Positions 57,122 to 64,000 of a stretch of DNA of 64,000 bases are shown piece after piece. The translations under genes were made by a program, and so were the position numbers. The stretch is taken from NCBI RefSeq assembly GCF_004217315.1, contig NZ_SGWR01000005.1, positions 1-64,000 of the forward strand, given 5' to 3'. The DNA comes from Corticibacter populi (GTDB lineage Bacteria; Pseudomonadota; Gammaproteobacteria; Burkholderiales; Burkholderiaceae_C). The notes under the pieces are model-generated. The model did not search any database and was not told the DNA's origin. It saw only the letters and a program-made list of their open reading frames with translations. How positions within the stretch are numbered: the first letter of the stretch is position 1; every line of letters starts with the position of its first letter.

Positions 57122-57775
57122 ATGAGCACACAACAGGCCCACCACCATCATCATCACCATGCCGGATTCGCGGCGGCTGGCCGCCGCGCGGCCCTCAAGG
57201 AAGCGACACGCGGCGTTCATGAAAAGCTGGACCGCCGCATCATGGCGTTCAACCCGTTCGCCGACCGCCAGCGCTACCAGGCCTTTTTGCTGACCCAGTA
57301 CCGTCTGCACCGCGATGTCGAGGCCTTCTACGTGGCGCCGCAGCTCAATGCCGCGCTGCCGCAACTGGCCGAGCGCAGCCGGCTGGCGCTGGTAGAGCTG
57401 GACCTGCACGACCTGGGCGTGGCGCTGCCGCTGCCCGGCCTGCCCGAGCCGCGTTTCGCCGCCGGGAAGGATGTGGACGTCGCCACTGCGCTGGGCTGGC
57501 TGTATGCGGTCGAGGGCTCCAACATTGGCGCGGCCTTCCTGCTCAAGGCGGCTGCGGCGCTGGAACTCGGTGGCGGGTTCGGCGCGCGCCACCTCGCGCC
57601 GCACCCCGATGGCCGGGCCGCGCACTGGCGCGACTTCATCGCGCAGTTCGACGATGTGGCGCTTCCGGCAGCCGATGAGGCGCGCTGCGTCGAGGGTGCG
57701 AACGCGGCCTTTGCGCAGGCGCTGGGCTATGTGGAACAGTACTGCGCGCTGCCGGCCGATGGCGTGCGGGCCTGA
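57122..57775 (+). CDS. Biliverdin-producing haem oxygenase
   Basis: A 217-residue all-helical enzyme that opens haem to biliverdin, CO and iron in the cytoplasm. The proximal His is His33 in ATRGVHEKLD, and the distal-helix glycines are in YAVEGSNIGAAFLLKA; length and pattern fit the HemO/PigA branch. Unusual is a natural run of seven histidines (residues 7-13) before the conserved core. No clear Shine-Dalgarno is seen at ATG 57122. It follows the Slam gene by 72 bases and precedes the TPR gene by 16, so it is part of the same unit. Confidence 0.88.
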   Translation: MSTQQAHHHHHHHAGFAAAGRRAALKEATRGVHEKLDRRIMAFNPFADRQRYQAFLLTQYRLHRDVEAFYVAPQLNAALPQLAERSRLALVELDLHDLGVALPLPGLPEPRFAAGKDVDVATALGWLYAVEGSNIGAAFLLKAAAALELGGGFGARHLAPHPDGRAAHWRDFIAQFDDVALPAADEARCVEGANAAFAQALGYVEQYCALPADGVRA

Positions 57776-57791
57776 ATCGGGAGGCCCGCCC

Positions 57792-59291
57792 GTGCGCAAT
57801 GCCCGCCTCATCCGTTCCGGTTTTCGATTCCTCCTCCGATTCCGGTCCACGCCGCGTTGGCAACGGCTTGTGGCGGCTTTGCTGCTGGCCATTGCTGCCG
57901 CTACGGGCTTGGGATCCGGTATGGCGCTGGCTGCCGCCGATGATGCCGCGGCCGGCCAGCGGCAATGGCAAAGCCTGTACGCGCGGGCGCAGGATGCCTA
58001 TGGCAGGCGCGACTGGACGGGCGCCGAGCAGGCCGCTCGGCAGGCATTGGCGCAGGCCCGTGCCGGCCAGGGTCAGACCGGCCCTTTTGTGGCCAGCAGC
58101 CAGAACATCCTGGCGCTGAGCCTGCAGCGCCAGGGGCGGCTCCAGGAGGCGGCCGAACTGCTCGGCGAAGCCTTGGAGACCAGCCGGCAGACGCTGGGCC
58201 GGCATGCCAACACCGCCTCGCTGGCCTTTAACCTGGGCAGCGTGCAGGAAGAGCTGGGGCCAGGGCAAACTGCAGACCAGCAGCATGCGCTGGCCAGCTA
58301 TGAACAGGCCTTGCGGATTGCCGACGCACTGCCCGGCGACACGGCGGCCACCCAGGTGGGACAGCAGGCGCTGGCGGCATTGGGCCGCCTGCATGCAGAG
58401 CGTGGCGAGGCGCAGCGCGCCGATGCCTACAACCGCCGCCTGTTGCAGTCGCAGGCCAGCCTGCCGCCAGATCTGCGCGCCGATGCGCTGCTGCGCCAGG
58501 GCATGGCGTTGACGCAACAGGGCCAGTGGTCCGAGGCGCAGGCCGCGCTCGAAGAGAGCCTGCAGCTGTTCGAGGCCGCGCACGGCGCGCGGGATGCGGC
58601 TGTGGTGCCGGCATTGACTGCACTGGCGAATCTGCACCACGCCAGCGGCCAGCATGAGCGGGCCGTGCCGCTGCACCAGCGGGCGATGGACATCCTGCGG
58701 CAGCAGACGGTGCAAGGGGGGGCGCAGGAGGCGGTCCTGGCCGGGCACCTCAACGAACTGGCCTTGTGGCAGTTGCAGGACAGGCAGTTCGAGCCAGCCC
58801 GCGCAGGCTTCGAGGAGGTGCTGGCGCTGCTGGAGCGGCAGAATGGCGATGCGAAGACGGCGGGCGAGAAGACCCTGGCGCGGGCGGACGTCGTCGGCAA
58901 TCTGGCGCAACTCGAAGGGCAGGCCGGGCAGGACGATGTATCCAGGGATCTGCACCGCCAGGCCTTGGCGCTGTACCGCGCCGCGCCACAGGGCCTGCCG
59001 GCGCAGTTGGGGCAGGCGCGCAGCCTGAACTTTCTGGCGGCTTTCGACTATCGCCGCAGGCGCTTTGCGGAGGCCGAACCGCAATTCCTGCAGGCGCTGG
59101 CGCTGATGGAGCAGGCGCTGGGCACGGCGGACGAGCGGCTGCTGCCGGTGTTGCAGAACCTGGAGGCGCTGTACCTGAGCCAGGGCCGGGCCGAGCAGGC
59201 CAGGCCGTACCAGTTGCGGGTGCATGAGCTGCAGCGCAAGCAGCAAGCCGGGCAGCAGGCTGGGGATGCGGCTGGTACGGCAGGGCCATGA
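57792..59291 (+). CDS. Secreted TPR-repeat protein
   Basis: A 499-residue protein with a signal peptide (hydrophobic LVAALLLAIAAATGLGSG, cleaved near MALA) followed almost entirely by tetratricopeptide repeats of the kinesin-light-chain kind (for example NTASLAFNLGSVQEELG, VVPALTALANLHHASGQHERA, LLPVLQNLEALYLSQGRAEQA). The GTG at 57792 is the best start: GGGAGG sits seven bases upstream. It should be a periplasmic scaffold. It lies between haem oxygenase and DUF454 genes and overlaps the latter by four bases. Function in haem uptake or Slam export is unknown. Confidence 0.8.
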   Translation: MRNARLIRSGFRFLLRFRSTPRWQRLVAALLLAIAAATGLGSGMALAAADDAAAGQRQWQSLYARAQDAYGRRDWTGAEQAARQALAQARAGQGQTGPFVASSQNILALSLQRQGRLQEAAELLGEALETSRQTLGRHANTASLAFNLGSVQEELGPGQTADQQHALASYEQALRIADALPGDTAATQVGQQALAALGRLHAERGEAQRADAYNRRLLQSQASLPPDLRADALLRQGMALTQQGQWSEAQAALEESLQLFEAAHGARDAAVVPALTALANLHHASGQHERAVPLHQRAMDILRQQTVQGGAQEAVLAGHLNELALWQLQDRQFEPARAGFEEVLALLERQNGDAKTAGEKTLARADVVGNLAQLEGQAGQDDVSRDLHRQALALYRAAPQGLPAQLGQARSLNFLAAFDYRRRRFAEAEPQFLQALALMEQALGTADERLLPVLQNLEALYLSQGRAEQARPYQLRVHELQRKQQAGQQAGDAAGTAGP

Positions 59292-59728
59292 ACGACGAGC
59301 AACGCGAGGACAGGGCGCATGTGGCGGCAGTCCGCCCCGGACTGCCGCAGCAGCCATTGGCGCGCTCGCGCCTGCTGCGTGCCGTCTGGCTGACCGTGGC
59401 GGTGCTGAGCCTGGGCGTGGCCTGCGTGGGCGTGGTGGTGCCTGGGCTGCCGAGCACGGAGTTCGTGCTGCTGTCTGCCTGGGCGGGGGCGCGCGGCTCG
59501 AGCCGGTTCCACAGCTGGCTGCTGAGGCACCGGCTGTTCGGGCCAATGCTGCGCAACTGGCGCGATGGCAGAAAGGTCAGCCGGCGTGCCAAGTGGGCAG
59601 CGAGCGTGTCGATGCTGTTGTGCTCATGGCTGATGCTGTGGACGATCCCGCACCGGGTGCCGGTGTGGATCGCCATCGGCTGCATGGCGGGGGTACAGTT
59701 CTGGCTCTGGCGCAGGCCCGAGCCTTGA
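59288..59728 (+). CDS. DUF454 (YbaN) family inner-membrane protein
   Basis: A 146-residue membrane protein with hydrophobic segments at about 31-50, 96-112 and 117-135. The family motif VVPGLPSTEFVLLSAW and RHRLFGPMLRNWRDG are intact. DUF454 genes are often found beside haem oxygenase or haem uptake genes, as here, but the role is not known. The start overlaps the TPR gene stop (ATGA). Confidence 0.85.
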   Translation: MNDEQREDRAHVAAVRPGLPQQPLARSRLLRAVWLTVAVLSLGVACVGVVVPGLPSTEFVLLSAWAGARGSSRFHSWLLRHRLFGPMLRNWRDGRKVSRRAKWAASVSMLLCSWLMLWTIPHRVPVWIAIGCMAGVQFWLWRRPEP

Positions 59729-60062
59729 GCCTCGGGTCTTGCGCCGGGCCGATGTTGCGGAAACCATCAGGTGTCGCCGACCACGGTACGGGCCAAGCGC
59801 AAAAGATGGCCGGAGTGCCAGGCCTGAGGCGTTCGCGAGGCCCTGGCGTGCAAACACCTTGCGGTGAGCAGGCTTGATGGAAATGCTATAAATCGGGCCC
59901 TATAACACCTCAACCCGTCCTGCGCCGGCCCTATCGGGGCGTGGGAAGCCGCCCGGCGGCGCCAGAGACGGGGATTACCACGATGGCTGGAAGTGCCGCA
60001 GCAGACATGCCACATGCCTGCTGCGGCACTGATCGAAACCGCAGAAAGGTTGCAGGCCATCC
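59729..60062. other. Intergenic region before the second sigma factor gene
   Basis: 334 bases without a supported gene. It holds two TATAA-type stretches at 59887 and 59901 that may be -10 boxes, and a strong hairpin close to the start of the sigma factor gene. Confidence 0.5.
59992..60030 (+). promoter_or_regulatory. Perfect 13-bp stem-loop in the fecI2 leader
   Basis: AGTGCCGCAGCAG (59992-60004) pairs perfectly with CTGCTGCGGCACT (60018-60030) around a 13-base loop, ending 32 bases before the ATG. No T run follows, so it is not a simple terminator; it could be an RNA regulatory structure or a protein-binding site. Confidence 0.5.
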
Positions 60063-60710
60063 ATGTTTGATTCTCTCTCTGACCGCGCTTCGCCGGGGTG
60101 GGGCGCGCATACGCCGCACCGGCAGATCGCCAAGCCATCCGTCGAGAGCCGCCGAGGCGACGCCGCCGGAACGGACGCTTCGGCCGATACCTGGTTGGGT
60201 ATCGACATTCATTGGCTCTACGGCACCTTGCTCCAGGCGCTGCTCAAGAAGACCCAATGCCCGCATCAGGCCGGAGATGTGCTGCATGACGCGCTGATCC
60301 GCTACGCGTCCACGGCCATGCGCAAGCCGGTCGGGCAGCCCCATGCGTATCTTTGGCGCGTTGCCGAATCGGCGCTGATCGATCAGCACCGGCGGGCCAG
60401 GCGCTTCGTGCCACTGCCGGAACTGCAGGAGGGCGAGGACGGCTGCGCCTCCGAGCTGCAGGATACGGCGCAGCCATCCATGGAAACGCTGATGCATTTG
60501 CGCCAGCGTCTCGAGCATTTGCAGAAGCTCTTCGATTGCCTTCCGCCCCGTTGTCGCGAGACATTCTGGATGTTGCGCGTCGAGGGCTACAGCCAGGCGG
60601 AGATCGCCGAGCGTCTGGGCATCAGCATCAAGACCGTCGAGGGACATGTGGCGCGGGCGCTGCTGCAGCTCGTCGCATGGCGCGAGGCACACCGGGACGC
60701 ATTGCCATGA
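60063..60710 (+). CDS. FecI-type ECF sigma factor, second copy
   Basis: A 215-residue sigma factor. Region 2 (WLYGTLLQALLKKTQCPHQAGDVLHDALIRY) and the region 4 helix-turn-helix (YSQAEIAERLGISIKTVEGH) are clear. The first 45 residues are a polar extension without recognisable homology, absent from the first copy; a later start is possible but no better ATG was seen. The stop overlaps fecR2 by four bases, unlike the spaced first pair. Confidence 0.87.
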   Translation: MFDSLSDRASPGWGAHTPHRQIAKPSVESRRGDAAGTDASADTWLGIDIHWLYGTLLQALLKKTQCPHQAGDVLHDALIRYASTAMRKPVGQPHAYLWRVAESALIDQHRRARRFVPLPELQEGEDGCASELQDTAQPSMETLMHLRQRLEHLQKLFDCLPPRCRETFWMLRVEGYSQAEIAERLGISIKTVEGHVARALLQLVAWREAHRDALP

Positions 60711-61711
60711 ACAGCAGCAAGGTTCACAGGGAGGCGGCGCAATGGTTTGCCCACATGCAGAACGTGGCGCAGGACGATGTCTCGGAGCGAGCCCGCTTCG
60801 AGCGGTGGTTGCTGGCCCATCCGATGCACACGGCTGCCTACCAGCGGCTGGCGCTGATCTGGGAGGATTTCGATTCGCCGCAGCGCCTGGCCTCCCTGGC
60901 GTCTGCCGCCGCGTATGGGCAGGGCGTTGCCCGGCGCTCGCGCCGCAAGGCCATCAAGGGGGGGCTGGTGGGCGCGGTCGCTGTGCTCGGCGTCGGCACC
61001 GTAGGTTGGCGCGTGTTGCAGCATGGTGGTGCGCCGGACTACCACGCCACATTGCATGTGCCGGCCGGCCAGGCGGCGAGCGTGCATACGCTGCCCGATG
61101 GCAGCCGTGTCACGCTCGGGGCCGCCACGCGCCTGAGCATCCGCTACGAACGCGATGCGCGGATCATCGAGTTGCACCAGGGCGTGGCCGCTTTCGAGGT
61201 GCAGGCCGACGCCTTGCGCCCGTTCGTGGTGAACGGGGAGTACACCAGGGTCACGGTGCTGGGTACGTATTTCGTGGTCGACCGGCTCACCGATACGCTC
61301 ACCCGGGTCAGCGTTGAACGCGGCAGGGTGCGGGTGGCGCGCATGCGGCCATGGTTCGGCAAGCGCTTCTGGCAGGAACGGGAGCACTGGATACTGGGGG
61401 CCGGCGAGGTCATTGACGTGCGCGAGCAGGGCGGCGAGCGGCAGGACATTCCCGCTACCGACGGCTTCGCCTGGCAACGCAATGCGCTGGTGTTCTCCGG
61501 CGCGACCCTGCAGGAGCTTGCGACGCGCCTGAGCCGCTATAGCCGCCGGCCGGTGCTGGCGCCGCAGGAGCGGCGAGGCAATGGGCCGGTGCCGCGGATC
61601 GTCGCGGTGGTGCAGTTCGGCGACATCGAGCAGTTCATCGACCGGCTGCCCGCGCTGGCTGCGGTCGATGTCGAGCAGGACGATGCCGCCGTCTACCTGT
61701 ATCCGCGCTGA
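60707..61711 (+). CDS. FecR-type anti-sigma regulator, second copy
   Basis: A 334-residue regulator with an N-terminal DUF4880 domain (REAAQWFAHMQN...FERWLLAHPMHTAAYQRL), a transmembrane segment (GLVGAVAVLGVGTVGW), the periplasmic FecR domain (VHTLPDGSRVTLGAATRLSI, VLGTYFVVDRL) and a C-terminal receptor-facing part. The ATG overlaps the sigma factor stop, so the two are translationally coupled. It precedes a receptor gene by 135 bases. Confidence 0.88.
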   Translation: MNSSKVHREAAQWFAHMQNVAQDDVSERARFERWLLAHPMHTAAYQRLALIWEDFDSPQRLASLASAAAYGQGVARRSRRKAIKGGLVGAVAVLGVGTVGWRVLQHGGAPDYHATLHVPAGQAASVHTLPDGSRVTLGAATRLSIRYERDARIIELHQGVAAFEVQADALRPFVVNGEYTRVTVLGTYFVVDRLTDTLTRVSVERGRVRVARMRPWFGKRFWQEREHWILGAGEVIDVREQGGERQDIPATDGFAWQRNALVFSGATLQELATRLSRYSRRPVLAPQERRGNGPVPRIVAVVQFGDIEQFIDRLPALAAVDVEQDDAAVYLYPR

Positions 61712-61846
61712 ACGCCCTGGATCAATTGTCAAAACGAATGATGTTGCAAATTAATACAATTTAGACCCAGGGTGGCAGGAGTGGTTCTTCGTCATTGAGA
61801 GTGGGCGCATTGACGCGCCACTCAACCGCAACCGAAGAATCACTGC

Positions 61847-64000
61847 ATGCACTCCTCACTCCGCGCGGGTCTGGCCGTCGGCGCTGCCATGGTGCTGGCC
61901 GCTGCTGCCCAGGCACAGTCCATCGAGTTCAACATTTCGCCGCAGCCGCTGGCCGAGGCCATCGGCCAGTTCGGGCTGCAGACGGGTCTTTCGGTCGTCG
62001 CCGATTCCGGTCTGACGGCCGGCAAACGGTCGGCTGGTGTGCGCGGCCGGTTTGCCGCTGCCGATGCACTGGCCCTGCTGTTGCGCGATACCGGGCTGGA
62101 GGGGCGAGTCGATGGCCGCTTCGTGACCATTGTCCGCACGCTGCCGATGCCGCTCGCCAGCGAAGATAGCCTGCCGGAAGTGAGCGTGACGGCCAGCGCC
62201 ATGGATACCGAAGACAAGGACAGCACCTACCGGAGTGCCGGGTCCACCAATGTGCTGACGCGCGATGAGATCGAATTGTTCCGCGGCACCTCGGTCGGCG
62301 ACATCTTTAAGGGTACGGCCGGCGTTCTTGTGGGCGAGAACCGCAACAGCGGCGGGCTGGATGTGAACATCCGCGGCATGCAGGGGCAGGGGCGCGTGCC
62401 GGTGATCGTCGATGGCGCGCGGCAGGAAACCACGGTGTATCGAGGGTATGCGGGCGTGGCATCGCGCAGCTATGTCGATCCAGACCTGATCGGCGGTATC
62501 CAGATCGACAAGGGGCCAGTGATGGGGGCGCAGGGGACCGGTGCCACCGGCGGCTTGGTCAGCATGCGAACCATCAACGCCGACGACATCGTGCGTCCGG
62601 GCAAGGACTTCGGCCTGCGTGTGCGTGCGCAGGCCATCGGCAACAACAGCGGCTCGGTGCCGCAGCCAGGCACCCCATCGGGATACAACACCGGCGGAGA
62701 TGCGGCCGGAGGAACCGCCGGCGTGTATCGCATCAATTGCGTGATTGCCAGCCTGTGCCAAGGGCCATTCGATATCGCCCATGCACAGGGCTCCACGGAG
62801 GGCATGAACCGCCCAGGCCTGTTGAAGCCCAAGAGCTGGGCGGGCAGCGTTGCGCTGGCCAAGCGCCTTGAGGCCGTTGATCTGGTGGCCGCCTACGCGC
62901 AGCGTCGGCAGGGCAACTACTATGCGGGCACCAAGGGGCCAGCACCCTACCTGGACCTCTCCGATACCACCAACCGGGGCTTCTATACCGAGGTGCGTCC
63001 GGAGATTGTCGGCGCCACGCGATTCCGTGCCGGCGAGCGCATCGCCAACACCAATTACGAGAGCAAGTCCACGCTGCTCAAAGGCAAGCTCTACCTGGCC
63101 GACGCGCACGAACTGGAGTTGAGCTACCTGCGCTATGACAGCACCTATGGCGAGTTGATGCCTTCCCAGCTGATCTGGCTCGGCCAGGTGCGCCAGACCA
63201 GCAACAGCGAGGTCACCGCCAATACCTACGCGGGTCGCTATCGCTGGAACCCGGCTGACGATGCCATGCTCGACCTGCGCGCCAACCTGTGGCATACCGA
63301 TACCACCAGTCTCAACCGCAACTATTCCGAAGGGGTGTGGAGCAACATGTTCGACATCGGCACCGAGCGTTACAAGCGCTGGGGTGCTGATCTGAGCAAC
63401 AGCATGCAATTCGACCAATGGGGCGGCATCAAGCTCGATTACGGCCTGGCCTACCAGACCGAGAAGGTGCATGGCGATGGTGATGCCAATTCCTTCTCGG
63501 CGGGTGGCCGCGCTGGCAGCCGCAAGGAACTGAGCCTGTTCACTTCGGCGCAGTGGAAGCCGGCTGCCAAGTGGACGCTGGAAGCCGGTATCCGCCATAC
63601 CCGCTTCCAGTCGCAGGACGACAAGCCACGCTATGTGACTGTGGAGAGCGATTACTGTGTCAATCCCGATGCGGAGGGCGATTGCGATCCTGTCATGATG
63701 AAGTCCAGGCGCAGTGGTTCAGCGCCGCTGCTGAGCCTGCAATGGGAGCCGCGTCCGGGGTTGCAGGTGTATGGGCGCTACGCAGAGGCGCTGCGCATGC
63801 CCAGCTTGTTCGAGACCACGGCCGGATTCTCCGTTGCACCGTCGCAGGACATCCACCTCAAGCCCGAACACACCAGGAACAAGGAAATAGGCATCGGCTT
63901 CATGAAGGATGGTCTTTGGCGCAGCAGCGACAAGTTTCGCGCCAAGCTGGCGTACTTCCGCAACCACACCAAGGACTATCTGACGCGCACCATTCCCAAT
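61847..64000 (+). CDS. TonB-dependent receptor with STN domain, second copy (3' end outside window)
   Basis: Open to the window edge, 718 codons visible. Signal peptide to about residue 24 (AAAAQAQS), STN domain (FNISPQPLAEAIGQFGLQTG), TonB-box-like EVSVTAS, plug and most of the barrel. The plug is nearly identical in pattern to the first receptor (TSVGDIFKG, GQGRVPVIVDGARQETTVYRGY), as is the EALRMPSLFE barrel motif, so the two are paralogues. Differences concentrate in extracellular loop regions (GSVPQPGTPSGYN), suggesting a different ligand or host protein. It follows fecI2-fecR2, its probable regulators. Confidence 0.9.
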   Translation, partial: MHSSLRAGLAVGAAMVLAAAAQAQSIEFNISPQPLAEAIGQFGLQTGLSVVADSGLTAGKRSAGVRGRFAAADALALLLRDTGLEGRVDGRFVTIVRTLPMPLASEDSLPEVSVTASAMDTEDKDSTYRSAGSTNVLTRDEIELFRGTSVGDIFKGTAGVLVGENRNSGGLDVNIRGMQGQGRVPVIVDGARQETTVYRGYAGVASRSYVDPDLIGGIQIDKGPVMGAQGTGATGGLVSMRTINADDIVRPGKDFGLRVRAQAIGNNSGSVPQPGTPSGYNTGGDAAGGTAGVYRINCVIASLCQGPFDIAHAQGSTEGMNRPGLLKPKSWAGSVALAKRLEAVDLVAAYAQRRQGNYYAGTKGPAPYLDLSDTTNRGFYTEVRPEIVGATRFRAGERIANTNYESKSTLLKGKLYLADAHELELSYLRYDSTYGELMPSQLIWLGQVRQTSNSEVTANTYAGRYRWNPADDAMLDLRANLWHTDTTSLNRNYSEGVWSNMFDIGTERYKRWGADLSNSMQFDQWGGIKLDYGLAYQTEKVHGDGDANSFSAGGRAGSRKELSLFTSAQWKPAAKWTLEAGIRHTRFQSQDDKPRYVTVESDYCVNPDAEGDCDPVMMKSRRSGSAPLLSLQWEPRPGLQVYGRYAEALRMPSLFETTAGFSVAPSQDIHLKPEHTRNKEIGIGFMKDGLWRSSDKFRAKLAYFRNHTKDYLTRTIPN

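Overview
The window is about 64 kb of high-GC chromosome from a betaproteobacterium, most likely of the order Burkholderiales. The support is gene content: a tuf-rpsJ pair, an S-adenosylhomocysteine (SAH) riboswitch in front of ahcY, dusB-fis, a cysI-DUF934-cysD-cysN block, and betaproteobacterial-type ribosomal protein sequences. I cannot fix the genus. The FecIR-controlled haem uptake locus hints at a host-associated life, but that is inference.

Layout. Positions 1-13640 hold the 3' part of tuf, rpsJ with its own terminator, a three-gene insertion (transglutaminase/DUF2126, circularly permuted ATP-grasp/alpha-E, transglutaminase), and then the rest of the S10 operon (rplC to rpsQ) from a new promoter. 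Positions 13640-18050 hold a decayed IS3-type transposase, a LapA-like membrane protein, a cobA-type methyltransferase, a BaiN-type flavoprotein, rpsU and a GatB/YqeY protein. Positions 18135-24471 (minus strand) are a sulfate-assimilation block, cysI-DUF934-cysD-cysN, followed by fdxA and a ferredoxin-NADP reductase; cysH and cysJ are absent. Positions 24775-36214 are core genes: dgt, a DUF2946-type protein, a YfhL-type ferredoxin, a Na/Pi cotransporter, glutathione peroxidase, riboswitch-ahcY-membrane protein-tlyA-metF-rlpA, and dusB-fis. Positions 36233-45751 mix transporters, purH, a CYTH-CHAD protein and fabA with two copies of a 269-bp inverted-repeat element and a short palindromic relative, each placed exactly at a stop codon.

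Positions 46131-64000 are the most interesting part. They read as a haem-acquisition island: ECF sigma factor, FecR, TonB-dependent receptor with an STN signalling domain, a PKD-repeat lipoprotein, a small secreted hemophilin-like protein, a Slam-type outer-membrane translocon, a haem oxygenase, a periplasmic TPR protein, a DUF454 membrane protein, then a second sigma/FecR/receptor set whose receptor runs off the window. The simplest model is that Slam exports the small protein as a hemophore, the receptor takes up its haem and signals through FecR/FecI, and the haem oxygenase releases the iron. The PKD lipoprotein, the TPR protein and the doubled signalling set are additions without an obvious described role. 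About 100-bp repeats bounded by CGTCATT and AATGACG lie in this island.

I found no tRNA, rRNA, CRISPR array or intact insertion sequence. All functional assignments are from reading protein motifs; no database search was possible.
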